In this document: positions 45,346-53,681 of the stretch, piece after piece
Layout: each line of letters opens with the position of its first letter
Position numbering within the stretch: the stretch's first letter is position 1
NCBI GenBank assembly: GCA_000733355.1
Contig: JNVV01000068.1
Span: forward strand, 124,001 to 188,000
DNA: 64,000 nt
From: Falciphora oryzae
Taxonomy: Eukaryota; Ascomycota; Sordariomycetes; Magnaporthales; Magnaporthaceae
Direction: 5' to 3'
Notes under the pieces: generated by a model
Told to the model about the DNA's origin: nothing
The model's database searches: none
What the model saw: the letters and a program-made list of their open reading frames with translations, nothing else
Made by a program: the position numbers and the translations under genes

Positions 45346-46542
45346 ATGCTAGCCCACGGCTTTAGCGCAATTCCGCGGCTCGACCTCTCGCTGGCCGAAG
45401 ACGCGGTGCAGAGGCCGGAGCTGCTCCAACAGCTCCGCCAGGCGCTCACAGACGTCGGGTTTCTCTACGTGAAGAACCACGGGGTTCCGGAAGAGGTTAT
45501 CGCTGACATGACAAACGTGGCTCTCCCAGCTATCCCTTGTCTATCCGCTGAGACCAAAGCTGAGATCTCACTCGAGCGTTCCCCGCACTTCCTCGGCTAC
45601 AGCACTGTCGGGTCCGAAACAACGGCCGGGCTGAGCGACCACCGCGAGCAGATCGAGTTCGCAACAGAGCTGCCGGCCAGATGGAGCCCGGGGAGGCCGC
45701 TTTATGAGCGGCTGATTGGGCCGAACCAGGTGGGCATGGTGTGGCCATAGGGCTATGTGCCTGTTGCATTATAACAACAAGCTGGATTACCTTGGCGGGT
45801 CTAACACTTGAGCTCGTATTAGTGGCCGTCGTCAAACCCTGAGCTCAGGCCAGTGGTCGAGGCGTATATTCATCACCTCACTCTTCTCGGCGACAGGTTC
45901 TTGCGGCTCGTCGCCGAGGCACTTTCTCTGCCGCCTGCCACATTCCTCCCTTTCCTCTCTGACCAGCACCGTCTCAAGCTGGTCCGCTACCCGGGAACAG
46001 ACGCGAATGGCCCGGGAGAAACGGATCCCATCCAGGGGGTCGGTCCGCACAAGGACTCCTCGGGCTGGTGGACCTTCCTCCTCCAGGCCTCGCCGCCGGG
46101 CGTGGGCGGGCTGCAGGCGCTCAACCGACGGGGGGAGTGGATTGACGTGCCCAGCGTCCCCGGGACGTTTGTCGTCAACATCGGCCAGGCCTTCGAGGTG
46201 GTGACGCACGGCGTCTGCCCGGCCACGACGCACCGCGTGGTCCGGCGGCCCGGTCAGGAGCGGCGCGAGGACAGGTACAGCGTGCCTTTCTTCCAAGGTG
46301 TGCGGCTGGACCTCACCAAAGAGGAGGCATTGGGTGGGCTGCGCGAGCACTTCTGCGGCGGTGGTGGCATGTTGGCTGGTGGGGTCCACGAGTCCAGCGC
46401 TGGAAAGGAGATCGATTCGGCCTTCCTGCGTGGAAATTATGACACCTGGGGTGAGAGCCAGCTGCGGACAAAGGTTCGGAGCCACAGGGAGGTCGGCCGG
46501 AGGTTTTACCCCGAGGTGTACGAGGCTTATCTCAAAGATTAG
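45346..46542 (+). CDS. 2-oxoglutarate/Fe(II)-dependent oxygenase, IPNS-like
   Basis: Exons 45346-45729 and 45823-46542 (93-nt intron with a CTAAC branch site) encode 367 residues. The N-terminal half has the DIOX_N features, IPRLDLS and GFLYVKNHGVP. The C-terminal 2OG-FeII domain keeps the full iron triad: His204 and Asp206 in GPHKDSSGW, and His265 in ATTHRV. The 2-oxoglutarate-binding pair is Arg279-x-Ser281 in DRYSVPFF. The size and both domains are typical of the isopenicillin-N-synthase-like superfamily, which hydroxylates, desaturates or cyclises small molecules; the substrate is not predictable. There is no targeting signal. It lies between an acyltransferase and a set of secreted oxidoreductases and faces away from the acyltransferase across a shared intergenic region, which is compatible with co-regulation. 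Confidence 0.92.
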
Positions 46543-47111
46543 GCCGTATTATCCGCGGCAAATAGGCATTGCAGCCTAGATAGTTTCCATGGCGACGCAT
46601 GAGGTGACGAGATCCAGATCCCGATTCGGCCCATGTAGGAGTGTGTAAGGATGATGGCGAGCTGCACGACCGGGTGCTTGGGAAGAGGCCTCGTTGGGAA
46701 ATCGGCGCTGATGGATGATCCATGTCCTGACGTCGCACGCTACCGGGTGCATCCCCGACCCGATGGCGACGATTATCAAGGATCGGATCTGCCTCTCAAA
46801 CTGATAATCAGGGCGAATTGTGTGATTGCGATTGCGCATTTCTTCTTCGATCCGAGGTTCTATTGATGACGCGAACATCGAGGCCGTCGCCGTCTGCAAA
46901 ATGTTTCCAGCGGACTCCGACCGTGATACGTTTTCTACCAAACCCTACCGGACCTCTACCAAAAAGGTGCCGACGACCTCCAAGTCACCATAACGGCGTC
47001 AGCGTATCTCCCTAATCCCATCCGCATTTCGGGGGCTCAGCAGGATCCGCCGATGACGGCTACATCTAGCTGAATAGAGGGAAAGTGGATGAGAAATCAA
47101 GCATGTCTGAC

Positions 47112-47120
47112 TATATAAAG
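47112..47120 (+). promoter_or_regulatory. TATA box upstream of the 62-aa gene
   Basis: TATATAAAG lies 132 bp upstream of the ATG at 47252, directly before a 22-nt T tract. TATA plus T-rich DNA is a common layout of strongly or inducibly expressed fungal genes and supports the small frame being expressed. Confidence 0.5.
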
Positions 47121-47135
47121 CTGTTCGAATGGCTC

Positions 47136-47157
47136 TTTTTTTTTTTTTTTTTTTTTT
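47136..47157 (+). repeat. 22-nt poly(T) tract
   Basis: Uninterrupted run of 22 T between a TATA box and the start of the 62-aa frame. Position suggests a promoter T tract rather than a retroposon tail. Confidence 0.95.
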
Positions 47158-47251
47158 AGAAGGGTATCTACGGCTTCGTCATCACAACAGTGCCTTCTTC
47201 GACTGCTACATTCCGATTTGCCATCAAGAAAACTTCTTACGCAGGGAAGAG

Positions 47252-47440
47252 ATGCGTCGACATGAAGTGTCGTCACAGGTCCACCCCACCGGCAAGGAGC
47301 CCGGCCAGTCGACCAACAAAACGCAAGCGCTGGACGATGGCAACGACTCCGTCGTCCCCAAGAAGCTTCAGGAGAAGCTCCCCGAGAGCGTCGAGCGCGC
47401 CGTACCCAACGCCATTCACAACACTGGCGACAAGAAGTAA
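47252..47440 (+). CDS. hypothetical 62-aa hydrophilic protein
   Basis: A short frame of 62 codons begins at ATG 47252. It is entirely hydrophilic, with QSTNKTQALDDG near the middle and a C-terminal block PKKLQEKLPESVERAVPNAI that reads like an amphipathic helix. Real-protein features (Lys/Glu balance, regular Leu/Val spacing, no Cys) and the TATA box 132 bp upstream support it. The extension to the in-frame ATG at 47129 is coded by the poly(T) tract and is unlikely. An acceptor-like TTACGCAG just before the start means an upstream exon is possible. The sequence resembles small, stress-associated fungal proteins in composition only. Function unknown. It converges with the AA8 gene, whose stop is 227 bp away. 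Confidence 0.42.
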   Translation: MRRHEVSSQVHPTGKEPGQSTNKTQALDDGNDSVVPKKLQEKLPESVERAVPNAIHNTGDKK

Positions 47441-47667
47441 TGGAGCTTGGCGTTGGCGTCTCAGACTTGGCTTGGAACTCAGTGGTTGCATATGTGTTCG
47501 AGAAATGCTAGCTTGTACAAGTAGAAGTTTGTCCCAAGGCTGTGGACTTCAATAGACTGGTTTAAATCTACATATCAAGCCCCTAAATCTATTTGTATTC
47601 CCATATCAATGCCTAACACATGCCTTGCATCCTTGCTGGTCCACAAAATCTCCATGGTCGATGCCAG

Positions 47668-48529
47668 CTAGGAACACGTGCCTGTGACGGTTTCTGTGGC
47701 CAGGGCAGCCCACTCCTTGTACTTGGGACTGACGGCCTCGGCATATTCGGCAATGTACTGTGCGAAGCCGTCGTCGTGGAACGAAAAGCCAATCCTTTCG
47801 GGGCACTCTGCGGGCTGCGGCGCCACTTTGGACTGCGCGTAGCCCAGGATGGCGTACTGGTCCGGGTTGCTGGTGCTTAGAAAGCCCGGCTCGTACCCTT
47901 CCTCGCTCCACCAGAGGCAGTCCTGGCACCGGAAAACGACCTCGTAGTTCGTATCGTTGACGGCGGACCGGATCTGGGTGACGGTCGAGTTCCCGGAGTA
48001 GGGCGCCGGCATGTAGTAGCCGCTCGCGTACCGGAACGAGGTCAGGACTTTGCCGTCGTGCGGCCAGGCCATCAGCAGCAGGTCGTCCACCATGTGACCC
48101 GCGTGGGCGACGCCACACCAGCCCGATTCGTCAGGGGAGGTCTTGGAGCATTGCTGTGATGGTTGTAGTGGTGTTTGATTAGTAAAAGTCGGAACTTGAG
48201 CGGTTGGGATGCTGGGTTGTGGTATTACCAGGAACCCAATGTATTCCTTGGAGTCTGTCTCCAAGGCGTCCTCCGGAAGCGCAATACCAAAGGTGTACGC
48301 CCCAACGCCGCCCTCGCCGGTCCAGGGCGACCAGGTCACAAAGTCGATTCCGGTCTCCGGGTCCGTGTATGTCCCCGGGACCATCTCTATGTACTGGGCC
48401 AAGGCATGGCCGAAGACTGTGTCGAGCGGCCGTCAGGATCGATTGGCAATGGGTTAGATAGAAAGAGCAATTAGCTGAGCGGGACTCACGCAAGAAGACA
48501 GCTGCTCGAAGAAGATTGTTAGAGTTCAT
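47668..48529 (-). CDS. secreted AA8 cytochrome (CDH-type haem b domain)
   Basis: Three exons on the minus strand (48529-48490, 48416-48229, 48153-47668) encode 237 residues. Residues 1-20 are a signal peptide ending ALA, and the mature protein begins at Gln21. The whole mature part matches the cytochrome domain of cellobiose dehydrogenase: TYTDPETGI, FGIALPEDAL, SGWCGVAH, TSFRYASGY, FRCQDCLWW and CPERIGFSFHDDG. Both axial haem ligands are present, Met97 (AGHM) and His202 (SFHDDG), and Cys pairs 78/89 and 152/155 fit the family disulfides. There is no flavin dehydrogenase domain, carbohydrate module or GPI signal. A stand-alone AA8 protein should shuttle single electrons outside the cell, for example to lytic polysaccharide monooxygenases, Fe(III) or quinones. 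The second intron (48154-48228) is 75 nt and open in frame, so retention would only insert 25 residues. Confidence 0.92.
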
Positions 48530-48600
48530 GTTTCTTGCCAGTCAAAAATCCGACGTTTAAACAAAAAATTTCCTGAGTCGTCGTCCTCGGCAAGTACCGT

Positions 48601-48656
48601 GAACTCAATCGGTTTTCTCCACCGTGAACTCGATCGGCGCGAACTCAATCGGTTTT
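48601..48656 (+). promoter_or_regulatory. three direct repeats in the AA8 promoter
   Basis: GAACTCAATCGGTTTT occurs at 48601-48616 and 48641-48656, with a shorter variant GAACTCGATCGG at 48626-48637. All have the same orientation, roughly 70-130 bp upstream of the AA8 start codon. Spacing of 25 and 15 bp and position suit transcription-factor sites. No known binding site is claimed. Confidence 0.45.
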
Positions 48657-49680
48657 CCCTAGGGCGCCTAACCTTCTTTTTGGCTTTCCATGCTGTTTCC
48701 GAGCGCGGTCACCATGCCGCGTCTAAATATTCCGAAATGCCCCTGTGCTGGATGGCGCCTCAATTGACGTCGCGCATATCTGCTGAGTCGGGTGCAAGAT
48801 GGCGACGGACACTATGGCTAAATTGCGACGCCTTCTTACTATCTGTCTCCCATATTGGCCCAGCCCTCGACAATTTGCCTGATCCGGGCGCGCACCCGTG
48901 GACGAATGCCCGTTGGCCTGTTTCAATTTGCGATTGCCTGTTTCGCTCCGCGTTGGTGCCCCATCCGGACAAAAAACGTCGTCATGGGTCGCACAACAAA
49001 AGCTTTCAGAGGGACAGGCGGCTCCGCCAGCTTCTCGGGAGTCGGTCGATCGCCATCACGGCAGTGCGTGTAGGGCCGGGGAGCACAGGCCACGGAACGG
49101 CGAGCTCCGGGCTGCGCGGCCGCCGTGCTCGTCGACAGATTGAATGACAAACGTCCCGGGCCCCGGCATGGGGTTCCGGGTGATGGCTGTGGCTCGCACG
49201 CACGCCCTGTGGCAACCGAGGAATCCGAGGAAGAACATCAAACAGTTGGTCGGGAGGCTAGCCGACAGATGAGCCCCCCGCGGGGCCATCCTTTCCCCTA
49301 TACCGCCATCCGTGTCCCCTTTTTCGTTTCCCCTTCGCCTGCCCGACTGGGAAGTTTGGCCCAGCATGTCCCCGGATCTTGGGCTCAATCGGGCCAGGGC
49401 ATGACGGGCGTCGGAGATGGGATGGGGCAGTCGGGGTGGCCGCTGGTGGAGCTCTCTTTGTTCTCTGCCAATGGCGCTGCGTTGGATGGTCATCGCCTGC
49501 GCCGAGGCTCGTCCCGCCCAGGGGCCCGAGCGACATTGGCACCAGGCGACACAGCCGCTGCCCTTACGGAAACGCAGGGTCCAGTCAGGAACCAGGAACT
49601 GACCACTCGAGCGAGGATGGGACGTCAAGGGCAGGTGCGAGATGGGGTTATTGGTGCATTTGGCGCGCGTCTCCTGAGCA

Positions 49681-49687
49681 TATAATG
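49681..49687 (+). promoter_or_regulatory. TATA element of the peroxygenase gene
   Basis: CATATAATG (TATAATG from 49681) lies about 220 bp upstream of the start codon. A C/T-rich leader of about 190 nt would follow, typical of strongly expressed secreted fungal proteins. Confidence 0.45.
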
Positions 49688-49901
49688 TTGAGCCGCCCGG
49701 CGCTCGGGTTCCTACAAGTCTTCAGAAGGCATCCGGCTTCATCGGTTCTCATTCAGGTCTTTCTTTCACAGCCTTGCCTTCTTTTTCTTTCCTTGCTACT
49801 CGCCTCACCTCAGTCACTCTCTCGAGACACTCGACGATTCCATCCAGCCCTTCCGAACAAGAGACCCTTCTTTCACTCTTCCATCCAACACTCTCATCAA
49901 G

Positions 49902-50621
49902 ATGCTTCCCACCCCCACCTTCTTCGTCGCCCTCCTTTCAGTCGTCTCGGCCTTCCCCACCGAGGGCGAGCACGCCTGGAAGCCCGCTGGCCCCAACGAC
50001 CTGCGCGGCCCCTGCCCCATGGTCAACTCCCTGGCCAACCACGGCTTCCTGCCGCGCGACGGCCGCAACATCTCGCTCGACCAGTTCGTGACCGCCTTCC
50101 GCGACTCCGTCTTCCTCGAGGACTCGGCTACCAAGCTCGTCGCCGCCAAGGCCATGGCCGCCTCGACCACGGGCAACCCGGCCACCATCCACCTGACGGA
50201 CCTCAACAAGCACGGCGTCATCGAGCACGACGGCTCGCTGTCACGCGCCGACGCCGCCCAGGGCGACAACCACTCGTTCAACAAGGCCATCTTCGACTCC
50301 GTCGCCGCCCACTTCACTGACGACAAGATCACCATCGCCCAGGCCGCCAAGGCTCGCAAGGACCGCCTCGCCGCCGCCAAGGCCGCCAACCCGGCCTTCA
50401 ACATGGGCGCCGCCGACGTTCAGGCCTCCATGCTCGAGACCGCCCTGTACCTCCGCGTCTTTGGCGACGGCACCAACGGCAACGCCGACAAGAAGATGGT
50501 CACGACCTTCTTCGAGAAGGAGCAGCTGCCCTACGAGCTTGGCTACAAGAGGCCCGACTCCGCCATCACCGTCGCCTCGCTCCAGGCGGTGGCTGGCAAG
50601 GTTGCCGCAGCTTCTGTCTAA
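49902..50621 (+). CDS. short unspecific peroxygenase / haem-thiolate peroxidase
   Basis: A single exon of 239 residues with a clear signal peptide (residues 1-17, cleavage after VSA). The chloroperoxidase-family signature is present: proximal Cys38 in GPCP, the haem thiolate ligand, followed by NSLANHGFLPRDG, and the distal EHDGS motif at 108-112 with Glu108, His109, Asp110 and Ser112. The C-terminal FFEKEQLPYELGYKRP is the usual family ending. The length places it in the short (group I) peroxygenases. These enzymes use H2O2 to insert oxygen into unactivated C-H bonds or aromatics, and some halogenate. It should be secreted. Its head-to-head neighbour is the AA8 cytochrome, so the two may be co-expressed in extracellular redox chemistry. 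A role tailoring a metabolite is the alternative. Confidence 0.92.
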   Translation: MLPTPTFFVALLSVVSAFPTEGEHAWKPAGPNDLRGPCPMVNSLANHGFLPRDGRNISLDQFVTAFRDSVFLEDSATKLVAAKAMAASTTGNPATIHLTDLNKHGVIEHDGSLSRADAAQGDNHSFNKAIFDSVAAHFTDDKITIAQAAKARKDRLAAAKAANPAFNMGAADVQASMLETALYLRVFGDGTNGNADKKMVTTFFEKEQLPYELGYKRPDSAITVASLQAVAGKVAAASV

Positions 50622-51487
50622 GTTCGTATGCGCCGGTGGCTGGATTTGGATTTGGATTGGAAATTTTTCATAGACGGTTTTTCTTGGGGTTTAAAAAGGA
50701 ATCAAATAATAGCATTTGTTCAAAAATATGCTGATGGGTCCATGACGTCGTAACAACGTATCAGGGAGTGCTAGTCGATCGCAAGTATTGGGAGAGGACG
50801 TTCTTCCTACCTCTACATCATCATCATCCACCCCCTTTTTCCACTTTTCTATATCCGGAAGGCAAGTAGACCTCTTTCTACGCTTATCGTAATAGTTGAT
50901 TCTCTGAATACATCTCTCCAGGTTTGTCCGGACAGTGAAGCCAGCTCAGGCTCGCCAGGAGAGCATGGTTAAGTTCCTACCACCGAGTAATCGACCATAA
51001 TGCCTGTCTGGGCCATCTCGGCCCCAGCGGCCCGTCCCTCGTCTGTATGTTCGTGAAACGGTGTTGTAGCGTTACAGCAGCCGACCGTGGAAGCTCCCGT
51101 GATGTGACCGCAATAGCGCCGATCGTCATAATCTTAGTCGATAGAGGGTGGATCTATAGATGACCTGTCGATCATGCCATACAAAATACCGCAGTCTTGT
51201 GCAAGAACAAACATTCTTCTTACACCAGTGCCCTTTTGCCATTGTTACTTTCTGACGTCAGAGGGCATACCCGAGCTGCAATATTGCTCACTTCGGTTCA
51301 AGCACGCTGGGAGTTCGAGACTGAGGGTCACATGTTGGGCATCGAAATCCATCGTTGTATTGTCTCCTAGATAGCCTGGCCAGCTGGCCGAGTACCTCCA
51401 AGCTCTGCGGAAGTCACATGGACGACCTCCTAAACACTGGATGACGAATCACATCGTTCCATCGGTTGCAACACTCGCTCCGAGAAT
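50622..51487. other. intergenic region between convergent genes
   Basis: About 0.87 kb between the convergent peroxygenase and knottin-like genes. It must hold both 3' ends. No further gene, tRNA or repeat seen. Confidence 0.6.
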
Positions 51488-51771
51488 TTAAGCGCGGCAG
51501 GTCGAGGGGTGCTGGGGCGAGGGAGGGTAGTCTCCCCAGCGGCAGCTCTTGGACTGTAGCCAGTGAATTTGGTCAGCTTTCTGGCATCGCGCTCGATGGG
51601 AGTGTACAGCGAAAGCGACGGAGAATCAAAACTTACGCAGCACTGCTGGTGGTCGGTGCAGGCGGCGCCGACGCGGCGGCACTGGCGCTCCTCGAGGGCG
51701 TTGGGCACGGGGCTGCTGGGGGCGGCGACGGCAGCGGCGACGAGGGCCATGAAGAAAACGGCGACCTTCAT
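51488..51771 (-). CDS. small secreted six-cysteine (knottin-like) protein
   Basis: Two exons (51771-51637 and 51553-51488, 83-nt intron GTAAGT...CTACAG) encode a 66-residue precursor. Residues 1-17 are a strong signal peptide ending AVAA, then a short Pro/Ser/Glu spacer. The mature part has exactly six cysteines: Cys31, Cys38, Cys44, Cys45, Cys49 and Cys64. The spacing C-x6-C-x5-CC-x3-C-x14-C is that of an inhibitor-cystine-knot fold with three disulfides. Without splicing the frame reads into low-complexity sequence, so the spliced form is preferred. Such fungal peptides include apoplastic effectors, antimicrobial peptides and enzyme inhibitors. Which applies cannot be said, and toxicity is not implied. 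A TATA element lies 141 bp upstream. Confidence 0.7.
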
Positions 51772-53681
51772 TTTGGCGGTTGGTGGGATGACTTTTGAAG
51801 TCTTGGAGTGACTGAGTGACTGAAGTGAGTGTTGAGGGGTCGGTAGTCTGGATTGGAGCCGATGGAGAGGAAGCAAAGAGGAAGAGAGTCTGGCGAGGGA
51901 GAGCCGGCCTTCTTATAGACGACGGTGTACGGTGTACGGTGCTCCTGGTGTTGCACCCACAGCACGCCTATGGACAATATCTACATCAATCACACCTCGA
52001 GCTCTCCGATGGGGGTGACGGCCTGGCGGAGGCTGGCCCGAGTCTGGCTCCATTGGAGAAGCTCCTGTCCCCTTTGCGGCAGCCCTGCTCACGCATTTCT
52101 TGGGCGGCCTGCGGGTCTGGCTCCCCAAAACAAAACGTGCATGCATTGCCATCGGCGTCGAAACCGGTGGCTCGGAGATTGGCCGCTGTCACCGCAGCAC
52201 AGGATCTGCTGGCGCCGAGCCTGGCGCTGTGCGGGCCGCCAGAGGCTGGATGTGGGCTTCTGGATGCCACGGCAAGAAAAGAAATCCACAGCAAGTGATA
52301 CGCTTTGTTACCGGTAAAGCCGCCGATGACAGGTAACCACGCATGCATGCATGACAGCAACAGCGTCGCTTGCGCATGCGACGGCAAAGGCCGGGCTCTC
52401 TCTCCTTGACGGCGAATGTCACGCTGGGCGGTGCAACCGAGACGAGGGCTCGCTCCGTTTAAGAGCCACGCAATATAGGGGCTAGATGCTGGGAAAGCTG
52501 GCATCGGAATAGAGTCGATGTGATTATGATGGTTATGAAGGAAACAGTCGCCGACAGGCGCCTGACCGGTGGGCCAGACCGGGTCTGCGTGGCCTGTCAT
52601 AGTGATGGCAAACAAACAAAGAATGAGGGGGTGGGCAGCCAAACCTCCGCCCGTGTGCAGATCGCTGTGTCCGCAAAGAGAGGACCTGGAACCTGGAGGC
52701 TCCGCACCCCGTTGATATCGGCAAGGTCGTCGGTCCTTCTGTCCATGGCAGCTGGTGGATCTGGATCGGGTGAGATGCATGTGATATTTACCTGTTTCGG
52801 TCTGATGCGTGTGGACTGGGAGCTGAGGCTGTTTACCAACGCTGACAAGGATGATTTCCGGGAGCACAGCGGGATTACCAAACGGGTGTATCTCGGAAGT
52901 ATCTTCCGCGTCGTCTTGGCGGTCGCTAGCGTGTCCTTGCCCACCAGTAATGGGGCAGCATGGACGACATTGTGACATACCGTTCACTCGTGCTATCTGA
53001 TGTCTATCCATGGGGCAGTCAAGACCATGGAGACCGAGCCCATCAGCCGCACTCAACTCACCGTCAACCGAGACCTGTTTGCCAGGTAGTTGTTGGTAGC
53101 CGGGTAGACCATGCACACCTTATCCATCCTCCACGGCTGCGATCCGATACAGATCTCACGTCAGTTCGCCTGCCTGTGCTGCCGAGATTGCGGAGTAATG
53201 CAGGCTGCGGCCCCGGATTTTTGTGCTTGGGGCGAAGATAGCGTACGCAGCCTTGACAGGCTGGGACAGGGTTCAAGGCCTTGGCATGACTCGCGCGAGC
53301 ATGGACTCGGTGGGGAGCAGGCACACATTTAGGGCAGGCACGACAGCTCAACTCCGCGCACTGCCACCTTCTCTTCTGAGACCAGCCTCATCCGCGACAA
53401 CCAAACTCCAAGACCAAATTCATCACCACCACACCCAGTCCCGCGTTACATAGTACAATGCGCGCGCAGTCGCCTCCTTTAGTCTGCATACATTTGTGGG
53501 GTTGCCGGCCCCTCCTCCACCCGGATGTCGGCCCACGCCCGCCAGCCCCTTTATGCTGGCTCGGCGGCCCATCGCCAGCCATACGCTGCACGGCTGACAG
53601 GAGGCTTGTTTCCGCCCTGCCCCCCACCTCCCGTCCGCCCTGAGCCGCCATCGCCAGCAGCACCCCACTCAGGACCCCGGT
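51772..53681. other. intergenic region
   Basis: About 1.9 kb upstream of the knottin-like gene and downstream of the A-T-R gene. A 376-codon minus-strand frame (51986-53116) is rich in His, Cys, Pro and Ser with no motif and is not accepted. No other structure seen. Confidence 0.55.
51912..51917 (-). promoter_or_regulatory. TATA box of the knottin-like gene
   Basis: On the minus strand the sequence reads GTCTATAAGAAGG, with TATAAG 141 bp upstream of the start codon. This supports a minus-strand transcript ending in the six-cysteine frame. Confidence 0.5.

Larger units (their letters stand above)
46543..47251. other. intergenic region
   Basis: About 0.7 kb containing the 3' end of the oxygenase gene and a promoter with a TATA element (47112-47120) followed by a 22-nt poly(T) tract (47136-47157) before the 62-aa frame. 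Nothing else seen. Confidence 0.55.
48530..49901. other. divergent promoter region of AA8 and peroxygenase genes
   Basis: About 1.4 kb between two divergently transcribed secreted haem-protein genes. It contains the direct repeats near the AA8 start and a TATA element near the peroxygenase. Open frames here overlap on both strands and look random. Confidence 0.6.

Noticed and set aside
51986..53116. 376-codon minus-strand open frame
   Set aside because: It is rich in His, Cys and Pro with no domain pattern, lacks a good start context, and other frames are open over the same DNA.
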